From: JAKOWB01 sp038363005
Lineage (GTDB): Bacteria > Pseudomonadota > Alphaproteobacteria > Kiloniellales > JACOMY01
Length of the DNA stretch: 64,000 nucleotides
Assembly (NCBI GenBank): GCA_038363005.1
Contig: JBBQBI010000005.1
Location: 1-64,000, forward strand
Direction of reading: 5' to 3'
The position numbers were made by a program, and so were the translations under genes. Positions 41,981 through 50,026 of this stretch are shown in pieces. Position 1 is the stretch's first letter; each line of letters starts with the position of its first letter. The notes beneath the pieces were generated by a model. It saw nothing but the letters and a program-made list of their open reading frames with translations, had not been told where the DNA came from and made no database searches.

Positions 41981-43018
41981 TCACGGCACCGCCGGAAAGG
42001 CCGCCGGCATGGCCAGTCCCCGCTCCGCCATCACGGCGCGCAGGCGGTCGGGATAGTCGGTGATGATGCCGTCGACGCCGAGCTCGATGAGCGAGGCCAT
42101 CTCGGCCGGGTCGTCCACCGTCCAGACCACGACCTTGAGGCCCAAGGCGTGCGCCTCCTGCAAATCGACGGGGCGCAGGTCGCGGTAGTCGGGCGACCAG
42201 ACGGCGCCACCGTCCTGCTTCACCAGCGCCGGCAGCGAGCCCTCCACGGCGTCGAGGTCGCGCTCACCCAACCAAGGCGACCTCGCCCCCCGCTTGACCG
42301 TATCGAAGCCCGGCTGCTCGCTGGAGAGGTAGACCGTGGGAATGCCGGGCGCCGCCGCCTGAAAGGCGACCAGGAAGTCCCAGTCGAAGGACTGCACCAG
42401 CACCCGCCCGGCGATCGGCAGGCGACCCAGCGCCTCGGCCAGCAGCTTGACCGCCGTTGCCTGGTCGGGCGCCAGCGCCGGCTCCAGCGGAGTGCGTTTC
42501 ATCTCCAGCGAATAGCGGACGGTCCCGCCGGACTGTCGCTCGGCGAAGGCGACGGCAGCGGCCAGGCGTGGGATCAGCGTGCCGTCGAAGGCCTGCTGCT
42601 GCGGAAAGCGCTCGGCCACCTTGCCGCCCGGCTTGGCGCGGCCGATGTCGTAGGCCGCAAGCTCGTCGACCAGCAGGTCGTAGAGCGCCGGCGTGCTGCC
42701 GATCCACCGGCCGTCGGGGCCGCGCGTGCGTTGGTCGTTGAGCCTGAGGTCGTGGTGCAGCACCAGCACCTCGTCGCGGGTGAAGACCAGGTCGAGTTCC
42801 AGCGTGGTCACGCCCAGCGCCAGCGCACCCTGGATCGCCGGAATGGTGTTTTCCGGAAACAGGCCGCGGCCGGCGCGATGCGCTTCCAGGTCCAGGGTCG
42901 GCGCCGGCAGGGGCGCCACCTGGCTGTCCCGCCGCTCGCCGGCGATCATGATCGCCAGGAGCAGGACCAGCCCCAGGGTGACTGCCAGCGAGACACGCGA
43001 TGCGGTGGAGAGAGCCAC
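41981..43018 (-). CDS. glycerophosphodiester phosphodiesterase family protein
   Basis: A 345-residue GDPD with an N-terminal signal anchor (about residues 9-26). The catalytic motif EAHRAGRGLFPENT has the His and Arg of the active site, with the usual Glu-Asp pattern in LELDLVFTRDEVLVLHHD. At the C-terminus, LKVVVWTVDDPAEMASLIELGVDGIITDYPD closes the TIM barrel. It probably acts in the periplasm on glycerophosphodiesters. The next gene upstream on this strand is a secreted protein 11 bp away. Confidence 0.92.
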   Translation of the reverse strand: MALSTASRVSLAVTLGLVLLLAIMIAGERRDSQVAPLPAPTLDLEAHRAGRGLFPENTIPAIQGALALGVTTLELDLVFTRDEVLVLHHDLRLNDQRTRGPDGRWIGSTPALYDLLVDELAAYDIGRAKPGGKVAERFPQQQAFDGTLIPRLAAAVAFAERQSGGTVRYSLEMKRTPLEPALAPDQATAVKLLAEALGRLPIAGRVLVQSFDWDFLVAFQAAAPGIPTVYLSSEQPGFDTVKRGARSPWLGERDLDAVEGSLPALVKQDGGAVWSPDYRDLRPVDLQEAHALGLKVVVWTVDDPAEMASLIELGVDGIITDYPDRLRAVMAERGLAMPAAFPAVP

Positions 43019-43029
43019 GGCCGGCCGCC

Positions 43030-44541
43030 CTACTGCGGGATCGCCTTGTTCATCAGGTCGCCGATGCCGAAGCCGTTCATCGTCACCTCGCCTTCGGGCG
43101 TCAGGAAGAACTGGAAGCGATAGCCGACCTGGCCACTGGGTTCCGCCGTGGCCTGGCCGAAGCCCATGAGACCCAGCACCGCGGCGGACATCCAGCGCTT
43201 GGCTTCGGGGTCCTGCAGACCATTGGCAAAGGCCAGCAGGCGGTCGAGGCCGAAGAAGGTGGTGGCGGCGGTGCCAACCACGCCGAGCGGGGTGGTGGGA
43301 TCGAAGGCCAGCGCCGCCTCGGAGGTCACCCGCGCCAGCGCGCCCTCCACCACCAGGTCCTCGACGATGAGGCGGGAGCCGGCGGTGCCCAGCGCGCTCA
43401 ACAGCGTCTGCCCGACCAGATCGGAGGGCGCCGGCTGCTGCAGGGGATCGACCGCCATGTCGAACAGCAGGTCGACCATGACCTGCGACAGCGCCTGCAG
43501 CGGCAGCTTCTCCAGCCGCAGCGGCAGCGACCAGCGCTGCGGCACCAGGTCGAGCCAGGGCGCCGCGTCGGGCAGGCCGACAGGGTCCAGCTCAAGCCCC
43601 TCGCCGTCCAGGCGCACGGCGATGGTCCCGTCGGCGCTGCCGCGGGTCGCCTCGGCGGTGGCGAGGAAGCCGAGGCTGGCCAGGCGGCCCAGCGCCTGCC
43701 CCTGCTCGCCCGAGGCGCTGAGGCCGGTGGCGGTGATCTGCTGCTCGCCATGGGTCGCCACGGGGTCGCTCTCGGCCAGGCGCCGCATCGCCTCGTGCAA
43801 GGCCGCCAGCTTGCTGCTGTCGCCGCGCGTCGCGGCGGTATCGATGTCGGCCAGGATGGCGGTCAGCGTACGATAGGACTCCAGGTCGATGCCGGACAGC
43901 AGGCCGCGCAGCGCAATATCGGCGACCTCCAGCGTGCCCTCCGGACCCGAGAACAGCAGGTCCTGCAGATGATAGTCCTGGTCCTGGCGGTGATAACCAT
44001 CGGCCTCGGGCGCCGTGGTCAGCAGCGCGCTGACACGGCCGAGCCAGACCACCGCGCCCTCCTCCGGCACGCGCAGGTCGAAGCCGGCCAGCAGGAAGTC
44101 GAGCTGCGTCAGCTCGCCCAGGTCGCTGGACCAGGTGCCGCTCAGGCGCTGCAGGTCGAAGGAGAGGTTGCCACGTGCCTCGCCCGTCGGGTCGCGCAAG
44201 GTTAGCTGCTCGGGCAGCGTCACCTCGGAAAAGGCGTAGTCGCCGAGCGCCGGCTCGGCCACCAGGAAGGAGATCGCGCCGACCGCGAGGTCGCGCGGTT
44301 CCTCCACGCTATGCACGGAGAGGTTAGGAATGGTGACGCGGAAGCCCTCGCCCGCCGGCTCGATCAGCAGCGGATCGTGCCGCAGGGAGCCCGGCGCCAG
44401 ATCCGCGTCCAGGCGGTCGAGCCAGCCGCCGATGCCGTCACGCAGCTCGTCGGCGGTCAGCGCCAGCGCCGGCAGCGGCGCCAGGGCCAGCAGCAGGCCA
44501 CCGGCGGCGGCCAGTGCGAGGGTGTGAAAGCCTGGGCGCAT
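43030..44541 (-). CDS. secreted beta-rich protein of unknown function
   Basis: A 503-residue protein with a good signal peptide (MRPGFHTLALAAAGGLLLALAPLPALA). The rest lacks transmembrane segments and has regular strands with repeated themes such as LGDYAFSEVTLPEQLTL and SFDLQRLSGTWSSDLGELTQLDFLL. These suggest a long lipid-binding or AsmA-like beta structure, or a DUF945/DUF2125-like protein. I could not fix the family. It precedes the GDPD gene by 11 bp. Confidence 0.65.
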   Translation of the reverse strand: MRPGFHTLALAAAGGLLLALAPLPALALTADELRDGIGGWLDRLDADLAPGSLRHDPLLIEPAGEGFRVTIPNLSVHSVEEPRDLAVGAISFLVAEPALGDYAFSEVTLPEQLTLRDPTGEARGNLSFDLQRLSGTWSSDLGELTQLDFLLAGFDLRVPEEGAVVWLGRVSALLTTAPEADGYHRQDQDYHLQDLLFSGPEGTLEVADIALRGLLSGIDLESYRTLTAILADIDTAATRGDSSKLAALHEAMRRLAESDPVATHGEQQITATGLSASGEQGQALGRLASLGFLATAEATRGSADGTIAVRLDGEGLELDPVGLPDAAPWLDLVPQRWSLPLRLEKLPLQALSQVMVDLLFDMAVDPLQQPAPSDLVGQTLLSALGTAGSRLIVEDLVVEGALARVTSEAALAFDPTTPLGVVGTAATTFFGLDRLLAFANGLQDPEAKRWMSAAVLGLMGFGQATAEPSGQVGYRFQFFLTPEGEVTMNGFGIGDLMNKAIPQ

Positions 44542-44652
44542 GGGCGGAACCTCCGGTTCGACGAGCCGTCACCTGCCATGTAGCGCGGCGAAGACGGCGG
44601 GAAAGCGGCGTCCGCGGTGCCCCGTCACGAAACCCGTGACCGCGGCCGTCGC

Positions 44653-45321
44653 TCAGGGGTTGGCGGCGACCAGCGCGGCCATGTAGGGCACCAGCTCGCT
44701 GGTCAGCGCCACGATATCGGCATTCGAGCGATAGGGACGATAGAGATTCGCGGTGATGGCAACATCGCCCAGCACCGTCAGGCCGACCACGCCGGCCGCG
44801 GTGCCCTTGAACTCTCCGCTGCTGAGTTCGAGCAGCAGGCCGAGGTAGATCGCCGCCTCGTCCTGCCGCAGCAGGCCGAGGAATTTGACGCCGTCAAGCT
44901 GCACGCCCTCGGCGGTCTTGGCGTCCCGCTGCATCTGGTCCAGCGTCGCCTGGTCGAAGGCCGGCATGGAAGCCGCGGTCTGCTGCAGCATCACGGCGCG
45001 GCCCTCGCTGCTGGCCTGGAACTGCCCGCCCGGCGTCGGCACGAAGAGCAGGCCGTATTCGTCCATCCCGTCCAGGGCACCGGCGCGAAAGGCGGTCAGG
45101 TCGTTGCAGGGCGCGAAGTAGGCGATCAGATAGCTGCTGTCCTGGTTGTTCGCCGCCATGTTGGCGATGAGCAGCTTCTCGTTCGGCTGCGCCGAATCCA
45201 GCAGGCAATAGCCGTCGGGCAGGAAGAGCTGCACCGTGCGGCCGAAGAGTTCGACCGGCTCGGCCGCGGCGGGTGCCGAGAGCAGGGGGAGTGCCAGCAG
45301 GGCAGCGGCAAGGCGGCGCAT
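44653..45321 (-). CDS. secreted protein of unknown function
   Basis: A 222-residue protein with signal peptide MRRLAAALLALPLLSAPAAA and a mature part of alternating strands (VELFGRTVQLFLPDGYCLLDS). There is no second membrane helix apart from a weak Ala/Gly/Leu stretch near residue 175. No family recognised. It lies between hss and the 503-residue secreted protein, about 100 bp from each, so it may be monocistronic. Confidence 0.65.
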   Translation of the reverse strand: MRRLAAALLALPLLSAPAAAEPVELFGRTVQLFLPDGYCLLDSAQPNEKLLIANMAANNQDSSYLIAYFAPCNDLTAFRAGALDGMDEYGLLFVPTPGGQFQASSEGRAVMLQQTAASMPAFDQATLDQMQRDAKTAEGVQLDGVKFLGLLRQDEAAIYLGLLLELSSGEFKGTAAGVVGLTVLGDVAITANLYRPYRSNADIVALTSELVPYMAALVAANP

Positions 45322-45420
45322 GGATCGCTCCCGTCAGAGAAGGGTCGGGGCGTCCCGAAGGTCGCCCCGACTCTTTCTACCCGGCGCGGCCCGGCGCGTC
45401 ACGCCCCGCCGGCCGGCCGC

Positions 45421-46836
45421 TCAAACCACGCGCACGTTCTTGAACTGCCAGGGGTCCTCACGGTCGAGGTCCTCCGGGAACAGCCGCTCGCGGTCGGTCA
45501 GCGGCGTCCAGTCGCTGTAGGCACCGACCACCGGCCCCAAGTAGGGCAGCACCAGCTCCAGCACGCGCGCATAGTCCATCTCGTCGGGATCGACGATGCC
45601 GCGGGTCGGGTTCTCGATGGCCCAGCAGACGCCGGCCATGGTGGTCGCGGTCACCTGCAGCGAGGTAGCGGAGTTGTGCGGCGCCAGCTTGCGCGCCTCG
45701 TCGATGGAGAGCTGCGAGCCGAACCAGTAGGCGCCCTTGGCATGGCCGGCCAGCAGCACGCCCAGCTCGTCGATGCCGCTGGTGATCTCCTCGCTCATCA
45801 GGCGCTTGGACTGCGGCATCTCGTAGTTCTTGCCGTTCAGCTCGTGCACCGACAGCACCGCCGCGTCGCAGGGGTGATAGGCGTAGTGGCAGGTCGGGCG
45901 GTAGACCACCTGGCCGTCCTTCTCCACCGTGTAGTAGCTGGGGATCGAGATCGCCTCGCCGTGGGTGATAAGGAAGGCGTGGAAGGGCCCCTCGATCGGC
46001 GTCCAGGTGCGCACCTGGGTGGCGGCGCCCGGCCGGTTCAGGAAGATGCCGACCTTGGAACCGAAGTCATGCCGCCCGCCGTCGTGCGGGAAGTGGCGCT
46101 CGTGCGTGCCCCAGCCCAGCTCAGCCGGCTGCGAGCCCTCGGAGATGAAGCCGTCGATCGACCAGGTGTTGACGAACTCGCCGGACTTCTTCGGGTTGGG
46201 CGACACCTGGGTATCGCGCTCGGCGATGTGGATCGTCTTGATGCCCAGCGTCTGCGCCAGCGCCGCCCAGCCGGCACGATCGCCGGGCGGCGTCGCGTCC
46301 TGGCCCAGGTCGTCGGCGATGTTGAGCAGCGCCTGCTTGACGAGGTGCGAGACCAGGCCGGGGTTGGCGCCATGGGTCAGCACCGCGGTCGGCGCCTTGG
46401 CGCCCAGCTTCTGCTGCAGCGCGTGTGCCTTGTGCCAGAAGGCGTAGTTGGTGCGGGCCGAGGCCGAGAGGCTGGGATCGGTGTAGGCACCGGGCCAGGG
46501 CTCGATGCAGGTGTCGAGGTAGAGCACACCCAGCTCGGCGCAGAGCTCGATCAGCGCCAGCGAGGAGACGTCGACCGAGAGGTTGAGCAGGAAGTCGCCG
46601 CGCTTCAGCCGGCTGGTCAGTAGCTGGCGATAGTTGCCCTCGGTCAGCGGCTCGACCTGGAACTTGACGCCGTACTCCTCGGCGACCGGGCGGCCGGCCT
46701 CCTCGGCGGTGATGATCTCCATGCGGTCGGCGGTCAAGGTGATGTGTTTCAGGAGCAGCGGCAGCACCCCCCTGCCGATCGAGCCGAAGCCCAGCATGAC
46801 AAGGCGGCCGGGAAACTGAATCGGGGTGCTGCTCAT
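45421..46836 (-). CDS. hss: homospermidine synthase
   Basis: A 471-residue NAD-dependent enzyme that makes sym-homospermidine from putrescine, typical of alphaproteobacteria. Its Rossmann start is LVMLGFGSIGRGVLPLLL, followed by LLNLSVDVSSLALIELC and YLDTCIEPWPGAY. The remaining hallmarks are VLTHGANPGLVSHLVKQ and QFKNVRV at the end. ATG 46836 with GGAGAG upstream was chosen. A TATAGA-like -10 lies about 105 bp upstream, next to a 16-bp palindrome. Confidence 0.95.
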   Translation of the reverse strand: MSSTPIQFPGRLVMLGFGSIGRGVLPLLLKHITLTADRMEIITAEEAGRPVAEEYGVKFQVEPLTEGNYRQLLTSRLKRGDFLLNLSVDVSSLALIELCAELGVLYLDTCIEPWPGAYTDPSLSASARTNYAFWHKAHALQQKLGAKAPTAVLTHGANPGLVSHLVKQALLNIADDLGQDATPPGDRAGWAALAQTLGIKTIHIAERDTQVSPNPKKSGEFVNTWSIDGFISEGSQPAELGWGTHERHFPHDGGRHDFGSKVGIFLNRPGAATQVRTWTPIEGPFHAFLITHGEAISIPSYYTVEKDGQVVYRPTCHYAYHPCDAAVLSVHELNGKNYEMPQSKRLMSEEITSGIDELGVLLAGHAKGAYWFGSQLSIDEARKLAPHNSATSLQVTATTMAGVCWAIENPTRGIVDPDEMDYARVLELVLPYLGPVVGAYSDWTPLTDRERLFPEDLDREDPWQFKNVRVV

Positions 46837-46968
46837 CGTTCTCTCCTTCAACGCATGCAAGATAGGTTCCTGAAAGGACCAGTGGCGGGACAACGCAAGA
46901 CAGCCGTCCACACCCGGACAGGGTGAGAACGGCCGCGGCGCTCTATAGGGTCTGGCGCCGCGCGACGC

Positions 46969-46984
46969 CAGGGAAATTTCCCTG
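46969..46984. promoter_or_regulatory. 16-bp perfect palindrome in the hss-dioxygenase divergent gap
   Basis: CAGGGAAATTTCCCTG reads the same on both strands. It sits in the 46837-47128 gap between divergent hss and the third PhyH gene, 22 bp upstream of a TATAGA-like -10 (46947-46942, minus strand) for hss. It may bind a regulator of one or both genes. Confidence 0.5.
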
Positions 46985-47128
46985 ACTTTGTTGGGTTGGC
47001 GCTGGTGCAGGCCGCCACTGCCCTGCGTTCCGGGCATGCCCCATCGGGCGGCCAGCCGTCTTGACGCTTGCGGGCAAAACGCCGGACCCTGGCGGTCAAA
47101 CCTGCCATCCACCGGAGGCCTTACTAGA

Positions 47129-48052
47129 ATGTCAGCCGCCCACCAGCAGCCCGCTTTGTCCGCTGCCCCTGCCCACCGCCTGACGGCGGAAGAACGCGCC
47201 ACCTTTGCCCGCGACGGCTTCGTCATCCGCCGTGGCTTCGTCAAGCCCGAGGAGCTGCAGCCCCTGGCCGAGGCCTGCATCGGCGACCCAGAGATCGACG
47301 GCGCCCTGGTCGGCATCGCCGACAGCCAGGGCAACATGCAGGAGGTGGTCACCTGGACCGACCTGACGCAGCCCGACCTGCTGAGCGTGATGACGCGCCT
47401 GGCGCGCTTCGTCGACGGCGCCGAGGACCTGCTGGAGCAGCCGGTCTACCACTGGCATTCCAAGCTTTCGATGAAGCGGCCGGGCAGCGCCGGGCGCTGG
47501 GACTGGCACCAGGACTACGCCTACTGGTACTTCGAGGGCTGCCTCTATCCCGACATGGTGACCGCCACCATCGCGGTCGACCACACGGACGAGGCCAATG
47601 GCTGCCTGAAGCTGATTGCCGGCTCGCACAAGCTGGGCCGCATCGAGCACAACAAGATCGGCATGGCCAGCGGCGTCGACCCCGAGCGCCTGGCGCTGAT
47701 CGAGCAGCGCCACCGCGTGGTCTCCTGCGTCATGGAGCCGGGCGATGCGGTCTTCTTCCACTCCAACACGCTGCACGCCTCGGGCCCGAACGTCTCGGAG
47801 CGGCCGCGCACCCTGCTGCACATGAGCTACAACGCGGTGGACAACAGCCCCTTCGTCGCCGAGGGCCAGGACCATCACAAGTACAAGCCGCTGGTGAAGA
47901 TGGCCGACGACAGCCTGCTGAAGCGGGACTGGCAGACAGTGCTCACCGGCCAGCCCTTCTGGTCGCGCACCGGCGAAGCCAAGGGCAGCAGCAGCGCCTA
48001 CGGCTACACGCTGCTCCGCCCCGCGCGGCCGAAGCTGGTGGGCACCGCCTGA
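47129..48052 (+). CDS. PhyH-family Fe(II)/2-oxoglutarate dioxygenase (third copy)
   Basis: A 307-residue dioxygenase. The iron ligands are in WDWHQDYAYWYFEGCLYPD and LHASGPNVS, with the 2-oxoglutarate Arg in RPRTLLHMSYNAVDN. It is longer and less EctD-like than the other two copies and keeps a W-H-S-K-L-S-M-K motif before the HxD block that typical phytanoyl-CoA dioxygenase-like proteins have. ATG 47129 follows CCGGAGG. The substrate is unknown. Confidence 0.85.
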   Translation: MSAAHQQPALSAAPAHRLTAEERATFARDGFVIRRGFVKPEELQPLAEACIGDPEIDGALVGIADSQGNMQEVVTWTDLTQPDLLSVMTRLARFVDGAEDLLEQPVYHWHSKLSMKRPGSAGRWDWHQDYAYWYFEGCLYPDMVTATIAVDHTDEANGCLKLIAGSHKLGRIEHNKIGMASGVDPERLALIEQRHRVVSCVMEPGDAVFFHSNTLHASGPNVSERPRTLLHMSYNAVDNSPFVAEGQDHHKYKPLVKMADDSLLKRDWQTVLTGQPFWSRTGEAKGSSSAYGYTLLRPARPKLVGTA

Positions 48053-48072
48053 GGCAAGCGCCCCTTGTTTCC

Positions 48073-48218
48073 CCTCTCCCCCAGCGGGAGAGGGTGGCGA
48101 GTGAGCGTAGCGAAACGAGCCGGGTGAGGGGGGTCGGTGCGGCTGGCAAACAATTGCACCGACCTACCCCCCTCACCCCCTCGCTTCGCTCGAACCCTCT
48201 GCCGCATGGGGAGAGGGC
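48073..48218. repeat. long inverted repeat of the CCCTCTCCC-GGGTGAGGGG family, copy 1
   Basis: Arms of about 60 bp are complementary with indels: CCCTCTCCC-x-GGGAGAGGGTGGCGAGTGAGCG and CGGGTGAGGGGGGTCGGTGC on the left, GCACCGACCTACCCCCCTCACCCCC and CCTCTGCCGCATGGGGAGAGGG on the right. The two meet at a central AATT. It fills the convergent gap between the dioxygenase and HNH genes. Confidence 0.85.
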
Positions 48219-48794
48219 TCAACCCTCCAGCTCCGCATCCCAGTAGGCGAGATCCGCCCAGCTGTGATGCAGGTAGTCCGGCGGGTAGCGCCGGCCGATG
48301 CGGTTCAGCGCCGCTTGCGTCGGCCGCTCGGGCCGCACACTCAGCGTCAGTCCGGCCTCCGCCGGCGTGCGGTCGCCCTTGCGGCCGTTGCAGGCGCGGC
48401 AGGCCGCCACCAGGTTTTCCCAGCAGCTGGTCCCGCCCTTCGCCCGCGCCAGCAGGTGGTCGAAGGTGAGCTCCTCCACCGCCTGACGCTGGCCGCAGTA
48501 GGCACAGCGGAACCGGTCGCGCAGGAACAGGTTGAAGCGCGTCAGCGGCGCCGGCCGCTCCGGGCTGACGTAGCGCTTCAACGCCACGATGGCCGGCAGC
48601 GGCAAGCTGACCGAAGGGCTGCGCGCCACCCGGTCGTAGAAGGCCACCGCACGGACACGCTCGCCCAGCAGCGCTTCCAGTGCCTCCTGCCAGGACCAGC
48701 GCGACGGCGGACAGGCCACCAGCGGCTGGTAGTCGGCATTCAGCACGAGCGCGGGGTAGTCGGAACGCCTGAGCTTTTGGGAGCTGGTGAGCAT
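48219..48794 (-). CDS. HNH endonuclease family protein
   Basis: A 191-residue protein. The HNH core is FRCAYCGQ, then ELTFDHLLARAKGGTSCWENLVAAC and CNGRKGDRTP, with four zinc-type cysteines around the His-Asn-His elements. It is a common chromosomal HNH protein in alphaproteobacteria, and no mobile element accompanies it. ATG 48794 has AAGGAGG at good spacing. An intrinsic terminator lies 39 bp upstream, which separates it from the small gene. Confidence 0.88.
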   Translation of the reverse strand: MLTSSQKLRRSDYPALVLNADYQPLVACPPSRWSWQEALEALLGERVRAVAFYDRVARSPSVSLPLPAIVALKRYVSPERPAPLTRFNLFLRDRFRCAYCGQRQAVEELTFDHLLARAKGGTSCWENLVAACRACNGRKGDRTPAEAGLTLSVRPERPTQAALNRIGRRYPPDYLHHSWADLAYWDAELEG

Positions 48795-48832
48795 GGTGGG
48801 CCTCCTTTCCGAGGCCGGTGTGTGGGAGCAAC

Positions 48833-48866
48833 GAAAAACCCCTCCTGGCGAGGGCCGGGAGGGGTT
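48833..48866 (-). terminator. Rho-independent terminator after the 37-codon gene
   Basis: On the minus strand CCCCTCC (48864-48858) pairs with GGAGGGG (48845-48839) around a 12-nt loop, followed by TTTTTCG. It ends the transcript of the small gene at 48901-49014, whose stop lies about 40 bp before it, and isolates the HNH gene downstream. Confidence 0.85.
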
Positions 48867-48900
48867 GGGCAGGCGGGCCGCTGGTCGGCTGGCGCGTGCG

Positions 48901-49014
48901 TCACTCCACTCCCTGGGGCGGGCCTTCGGCGTCGATGGCGCGGCCATAGCTGCGCCCTGCCGGCGACAGGCGCCGGGCAAAGCTCATCCAGCCATGGGTC
49001 ATCACGCGCGTCAT
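48901..49014 (-). CDS. 37-codon small protein with its own leader and terminator
   Basis: Translation is MTRVMTHGWMSFARRLS, then PAGRSYGRAIDAEGPPQGVE. The ATG at 49014 has GGAG 8 bp upstream, which is a correct Shine-Dalgarno site. The gene is bracketed by a leader hairpin and a strong intrinsic terminator, which is a good sign that this is a real transcription unit. The peptide is soluble, Arg-rich at the start and acidic at the end. I recognise no family. A longer open frame in the same phase runs into the neighbouring repeat and is rejected. Confidence 0.5.
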   Translation of the reverse strand: MTRVMTHGWMSFARRLSPAGRSYGRAIDAEGPPQGVE

Positions 49015-49056
49015 CGGAAAGGCTCCGCTCACAAGGGAGCGGGGTTCTACGCGCGT
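49004..49056 (-). promoter_or_regulatory. leader hairpin at the ribosome-binding site of the 37-codon gene
   Basis: On the minus strand CCGCTC (49042-49037) pairs with GAGCGG (49030-49025) around CCTTGT. The Shine-Dalgarno GGAG (49026-49023) starts within the 3' arm of this stem. Two copies of the self-complementary octamer ACGCGCGT (49049-49056 and 49004-49011) flank it and could pair to form an outer stem covering the start codon. This is a possible translational switch of unknown type. Confidence 0.5.
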
Positions 49057-49080
49057 TGCGGGTGAGAGGGCAAGAATTTT

Positions 49081-49228
49081 CCCTTCTCCCCCTGCGGGAG
49101 AAGGTGGCGGCGCAGCCGCCGGATGAGGGGGGTCTATACGGGCGGCGGGAGTCGCATAGACCCCCCTCACCCGGCAGGCATCGCTGCGCTCGCCTGCCAC
49201 CCTCTCCCTCTTGGGAGAAGAAGGGGAA
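49081..49228. repeat. long inverted repeat of the CCCTCTCCC-GGGTGAGGGG family, copy 2
   Basis: Left arm CCCTTCTCCCCCTGCGGGAGAAGGTGG followed by GATGAGGGGGGTCTATACG; right arm GCATAGACCCCCCTCACCC and CACCCTCTCCCTCTTGGGAGAAGAAGGGG. It belongs to the family of copy 1 at 48073, though the middle differs. It fills most of the gap between the small gene and sdhB and might stop transcription of the sdh operon. Confidence 0.85.
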
Positions 49229-49234
49229 ACCGAC

Positions 49235-50014
49235 CTACCCCCGCCGCACCACCATCAGCTTCTTGATCTCGGCGATGGCCTTGGCCGGGTTCAGGTTCTT
49301 CGGGCAGGTCTTGGTGCAGTTCATGATGGTGTGGCAGCGGTAGAGGCGGAAGGGATCCTCCAGGCCGTCCAGCCGCTCGCCGGTCGCCTCGTCGCGGCTG
49401 TCGGCGATCCAGCGGTAGGCCTGCAGCAGGATCGCGGGGCCGAGGTAGCGGTCGCCGTTCCACCAGTAGCTCGGGCAGCTGGTGGTGCAGGAGAAGCAGA
49501 GGATGCATTCCCACAGGCCGTCCAGCTTGGCGCGCTCGGCCGGGCTCTGCGGGCGCTCGCGTTCCGGCGCCGGCGTCTCGGTCTTCAGCCAGGGCTCGAT
49601 CGAGGCGAGCTGCGCGTAAGCGTGCGTCAGGTCCGGCACCAGGTCCTTCACCACCGGCATGTGCGGCAGCGGGTAGATCCGCACCTCGCCCTTCACCTCG
49701 CTGATGAACTTGGTGCAGGCCAGCGTGTTGGTGCCGTCGATGTTGAAGGCGCAGGAGCCGCAGACGCCCTCGCGGCAGGAGCGCCGGAAGGTCAGGCTGG
49801 CGTCCTGCTCGCTCTTGATCTTGATCAGCGCGTCCAGGACCATCGGCCCGCACTTGTCGAGATCGACCTCGAAGGAGTCCAGGCGCGGGTTGCCGCCGCC
49901 GTCCGGGTCGTAGCGGTAGACCTTGAAGAGCTTGACGTTCTTGGCCCCCGGCTCGGCCTTCCAGGTCTTGCCAGCCTCGACCTTCGATCCCTTGGGCAGC
50001 GCGAATTCGGCCAT
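49235..50014 (-). CDS. sdhB: succinate dehydrogenase iron-sulfur subunit
   Basis: A 259-residue subunit with the three FeS clusters: RSCREGVCGSCAFNIDG for the 2Fe-2S centre, and ECILCFSCTTSCP with NCTKTCPKNLNP for the 4Fe-4S and 3Fe-4S centres. It carries electrons from SdhA to quinone. It is the last gene of sdhCDA-x-sdhB. Its site AAAGGGG lies in the 12 bp between the stop of the inserted gene and the ATG. Confidence 0.97.
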   Translation of the reverse strand: MAEFALPKGSKVEAGKTWKAEPGAKNVKLFKVYRYDPDGGGNPRLDSFEVDLDKCGPMVLDALIKIKSEQDASLTFRRSCREGVCGSCAFNIDGTNTLACTKFISEVKGEVRIYPLPHMPVVKDLVPDLTHAYAQLASIEPWLKTETPAPERERPQSPAERAKLDGLWECILCFSCTTSCPSYWWNGDRYLGPAILLQAYRWIADSRDEATGERLDGLEDPFRLYRCHTIMNCTKTCPKNLNPAKAIAEIKKLMVVRRG

Positions 50015-50026
50015 GCCGATTCCCCT

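Noticed and set aside
49015..49200. Longer version (99 codons) of the 37-codon gene
   Set aside because: The extension runs through the leader hairpin and into the dispersed repeat; the short form has a proper ribosome-binding site.
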